From DASPNH01 sp035626675 (lineage in GTDB: Bacteria; Desulfobacterota; Binatia; UBA1149; CAITLU01), in assembly GCA_035626675.1 (NCBI GenBank), contig DASPNH010000235.1:1-17844 (forward strand): a DNA stretch of 17,844 nucleotides, given 5' to 3'. The position numbers and the translations under genes are program-made. Below the pieces are notes generated by a model that was not told the origin of the DNA, did no database searches, and saw nothing but the letters and a program-made list of their open reading frames with translations. This document shows positions 16,501-17,844 of this stretch, in pieces. Positions within the stretch are counted from its first letter, which is position 1; every line of letters starts with the position of its first letter.

Positions 16501-16895
16501 ACGGATGTCTGGCATGGGCACACGTGCGGCGAGGCTCGGTGGTGCCGGCGCTGTGGCATGCGCTGCGAGCGCGCTCTCTGGATCCGTACTACGCCGACTC
16601 CTGGACGCTGGTGGCGTACGTGCTGCACGCTGCGCGCGCCGACGGGCTGGCCGAGCGCGCGCTCGATCTTGCCCGCCGCACCGATCGCGAGCGCAACTGG
16701 CCGTATCTGGCACGCGCCGAGTTCGCCATGGCGCGCGGGGACGTCGATACCGCACGCTCGGTGCTGCGCGAGTACCTCGAACACATGCCGCTCGATTCGG
16801 AAGCGCGTGCACGGCTGGCTGCCATCGACGAGAAGGCACGCCAAGGCGCCGAGCGCCGCGCGGGATCCGAGGAGGCCGCCAAGGATGCACAATGA
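13569..16895 (+). CDS. Large polytopic membrane protein (GT-C-like) with C-terminal TPR repeats
   Basis: The 1108-residue protein has roughly 12-14 hydrophobic segments in residues 1-530. An acidic pair in a loop after an early membrane segment (GGNVDDWWDL, Asp163-Asp164) and HSHPRFLWSAW recall GT-C glycosyltransferases, which use lipid-phosphate sugars and carry acidic residues in their first large loop. Residues 540-760 look like a soluble alpha/beta region, 770-880 a beta-rich domain (IDALRLVPYIP, LEVRVGDQVV, VEVHVRSLIGNLVTLSDIEL) suggestive of a carbohydrate-binding sandwich, and 905-1085 a set of TPR-type helical pairs (AAGWIELGFSLDSRDRADDA, SAWAHGCLAWAHVRRG). It starts 5 nt after the upstream stop and its end overlaps the next gene by 11 nt. 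A GT-C, a polymerase or a related membrane glycan enzyme are all possible; no catalytic proof is visible. Confidence 0.75.
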   Translation: MLALAPALALLLLAAAGIAGLWSSLPASILLILLLWLPGRVLSQRIGPFTTEEWGTGRLAVDATLSLAVLTAALLPMYVLQAPMTWMPAALSALLGVLAVVTIAGLRRSADGAALPWPLGSGSLRAIWSRLPQSPPLAEVAAFGVATGLLLPVVLRHSGGNVDDWWDLAFVQSWLTRGHFHFEEPFLATGHSHPRFLWSAWLALQALVASCTGQQPWRVQAGPLAGIVTILTISAWSALASVVFQRRRHLVAISTWMVAAWLWDTEAIPFFTRLYQDKHVSGFVLAPVLTAMTLRACAGTLGVSATGADGRFFAWRAAAAGVACAAVATVSVHSLVYTMAALCAAVAAAAWSGTAIVAWLRTRAGLAVTAALFVPALYPLAQALRLATAFGDQGISLAHADNPVVRAHLALERLLFAETAWWIVHPGAVFGVVALPAMVALLLAVRRRTPEARVLMALTLIPGALLFVPVLSSAAGALWVPWMLYRLGWMVPVPLLLAYAITGTWSATAAGRALAAAIMIVVAAMSASSATDRLRRDMAEHPFPGAPAPRGNARQVYRFLAQQRGSDPVLALSGFGELVPALAGKPVVASTERQTLVFALEESAAYARLRDRSEFFAPGTSAQRRNELADRYGARWAVLPRRLVATGSQERWLRRYGAEAYLAARAADEHLPWWSSDASGVAAGLGEGWSVALTTADWFVVHRDVAQSVASSDADARASWLQVLNAEPSLAAPLFDTPHPRTRGVLASAIGYPGGSAVLRPPPQLLTPAPQPIWLGGGEPWEDIPAHATVGLSMDVPCRIDALRLVPYIPRLRREALEVRVGDQVVRRQALHDVPIDVAIGGEPRSHVEVHVRSLIGNLVTLSDIELMGDPASCTSPWSASAKAAPMVPQPSSADLLALAAAHPHNARPLLSLAHRADDEDRDGAAFALLDEATRRDPALAAGWIELGFSLDSRDRADDAIASFARAVAADSRSAWAHGCLAWAHVRRGSVVPALWHALRARSLDPYYADSWTLVAYVLHAARADGLAERALDLARRTDRERNWPYLARAEFAMARGDVDTARSVLREYLEHMPLDSEARARLAAIDEKARQGAERRAGSEEAAKDAQ

Positions 16896-17844
16896 CATCC
16901 GGGCTGGCGGCACACCGGGACAGGAGAGGAAGCGCAAGGTCGTCCTTCTCGGCCCCGCGCCGCCGCTGCGAGGCGGGATCGCCGCGCACACCGCGAGGCT
17001 GGCCGAGGCGCTGGTGCGCAACGGTCACGAGGCCGAGGTCGTGTCCTACTCGCGGCTGTATCCGAGCCTCGTCTTTCCCGGTACCTGCCAGCGCGACGCC
17101 GTCGCTGCCGCTGTAGGGCACGAACTGCTCGACGTCCTCGATCCGCGCACCTGGCTGGAGACGCGCCGGCATCTGGCACGCAGGCCCGACAGCCTCGTGG
17201 TCTTCCAGTGGTGGCACCCCGTGGTCGCGCCCGCGCTCGGCGCGATCCTGACCAGGCTCGCGCGGGATCGGGTCGTGGCCATCTGCCACAACGTCGAGCC
17301 CCATGAGTTCTTCCCGCTGGCGCGACTTGCTGCAGGCGCGGTTCTGCGGCGTGCGGGCGCCATCCTGTGTCATAGCCGCGCCGTCGGAGACCATCTTGCC
17401 CTTTTCGGTCTGGCGCCGCGGGTACGGTTGCGTGCAATGCCGCCGCTTCTTGCGCCGAGGCAGATCGAAGAGGGTGCTGCGAGCGCGTGGGCCGACCACC
17501 ATTTCGGCATCGCAAAGGACGCTCGGGTCGCGGTCATGGCCGGTCACATCCGCGCTTACAAAGGTGTGGACGTGCTGCTCGAGGCGTGGTCGCGGCTCGG
17601 CGGCGAGCGGCTCGCCAACGCGCGGCTGGTCCTGGCGGGCGAGTCCTATCTAGGCTCCCGAGGCCAGCGGCGGATCCGCGATGCGATTGCGGGCGACTCA
17701 CGCATCATCCAGCAAAACCGGTATCTTGCCGATGAAGAGCTGGACCTGTTGATCAAGCGGGCCGATGTCCTCGTGCTGCCCTACCAACGGGCCTCGCAGT
17801 CCGGCCTGATCCCGTTGGCAAGAGCCGCCGGAACCCCAGTGCTG
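16885..17844 (+). CDS. GT4 glycosyltransferase, 3' end cut by window
   Basis: The frame opens at ATG 16885, overlapping the previous gene's stop by 11 nt, and stays open to the last base (320 codons so far). It reads as a GT-B family 4 glycosyltransferase: VVLLGPAPPLRGGIAAHT (N-terminal Gly loop), CHNVEPHE, LCHSRAVGDHL, then the C-terminal domain AGHIRAYKGVDVLLEAW with the conserved Lys, and YQRASQSGLIPLARAAGTP near the nucleotide-sugar-binding helix. The donor is probably a nucleotide sugar used on the cytoplasmic face. About 40-80 residues are missing at the C-terminus if the length is typical. The overlapping start implies translational coupling with the membrane protein gene. Confidence 0.9.
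   Translation, partial: MHNDIRAGGTPGQERKRKVVLLGPAPPLRGGIAAHTARLAEALVRNGHEAEVVSYSRLYPSLVFPGTCQRDAVAAAVGHELLDVLDPRTWLETRRHLARRPDSLVVFQWWHPVVAPALGAILTRLARDRVVAICHNVEPHEFFPLARLAAGAVLRRAGAILCHSRAVGDHLALFGLAPRVRLRAMPPLLAPRQIEEGAASAWADHHFGIAKDARVAVMAGHIRAYKGVDVLLEAWSRLGGERLANARLVLAGESYLGSRGQRRIRDAIAGDSRIIQQNRYLADEELDLLIKRADVLVLPYQRASQSGLIPLARAAGTPVL

Overview
The window is GC-rich bacterial chromosome (about two-thirds G+C by eye, not computed). Genes are tightly packed and G/C dominates third codon positions. No rRNA, tRNA, transposase, integrase or phage gene is visible. A wax-ester-synthase/DGAT acyltransferase, a GspE/PilB-type ATPase, an HNH protein with a duplicated helical domain, and a surface-glycan operon together suggest a deltaproteobacterial-type or Binatota/Myxococcota-like environmental genome. 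This placement is inference from gene content; no marker gene is present.

Left part (1-4476, all plus strand). A small mannose-6-phosphate-isomerase-type cupin is followed by a G3E/COG0523 (CobW-like) metallochaperone GTPase, a type II secretion/type IV pilus assembly ATPase, and a family 2 glycosyltransferase. The glycosyltransferase reading frame has no orthodox start codon. Short degenerate repeats fill the gap after the cupin.

Middle (4477-9078). A 483-bp gap carries a 13-bp tandem repeat array arranged in blocks of variants, then a short perfect hairpin. Next comes an HNH-endonuclease-type protein whose N-terminal helical module appears to be duplicated. It converges on a minus-strand WS/DGAT acyltransferase with a roughly 160-residue Ala-rich then Lys/Pro-rich tail. 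A 140-bp divergent intergenic region separates the acyltransferase from the right-hand operon.

Right part (9079-17844, plus strand, running off the end). This is a tight four-gene operon with gaps of 12 and 5 nt and an 11-nt overlap. Its genes are: (1) a GT4 glycosyltransferase fused through one hydrophobic segment to a sulfatase-like domain with Thr at the nucleophile position; (2) a second alkaline-phosphatase-superfamily phosphohydrolase/transferase of the COG3379 type, with no signal peptide; (3) a 1108-residue polytopic membrane protein (GT-C-like) ending in an extracytoplasmic region, a beta-rich domain and TPRs; (4) a GT4 glycosyltransferase cut by the window end. My reading is a surface or secreted glycan assembly system in which AP-superfamily enzymes add or remove a phosphate or sulfate ester. 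The domain order in gene 1 is the most unusual feature here and the best candidate for an undescribed system.
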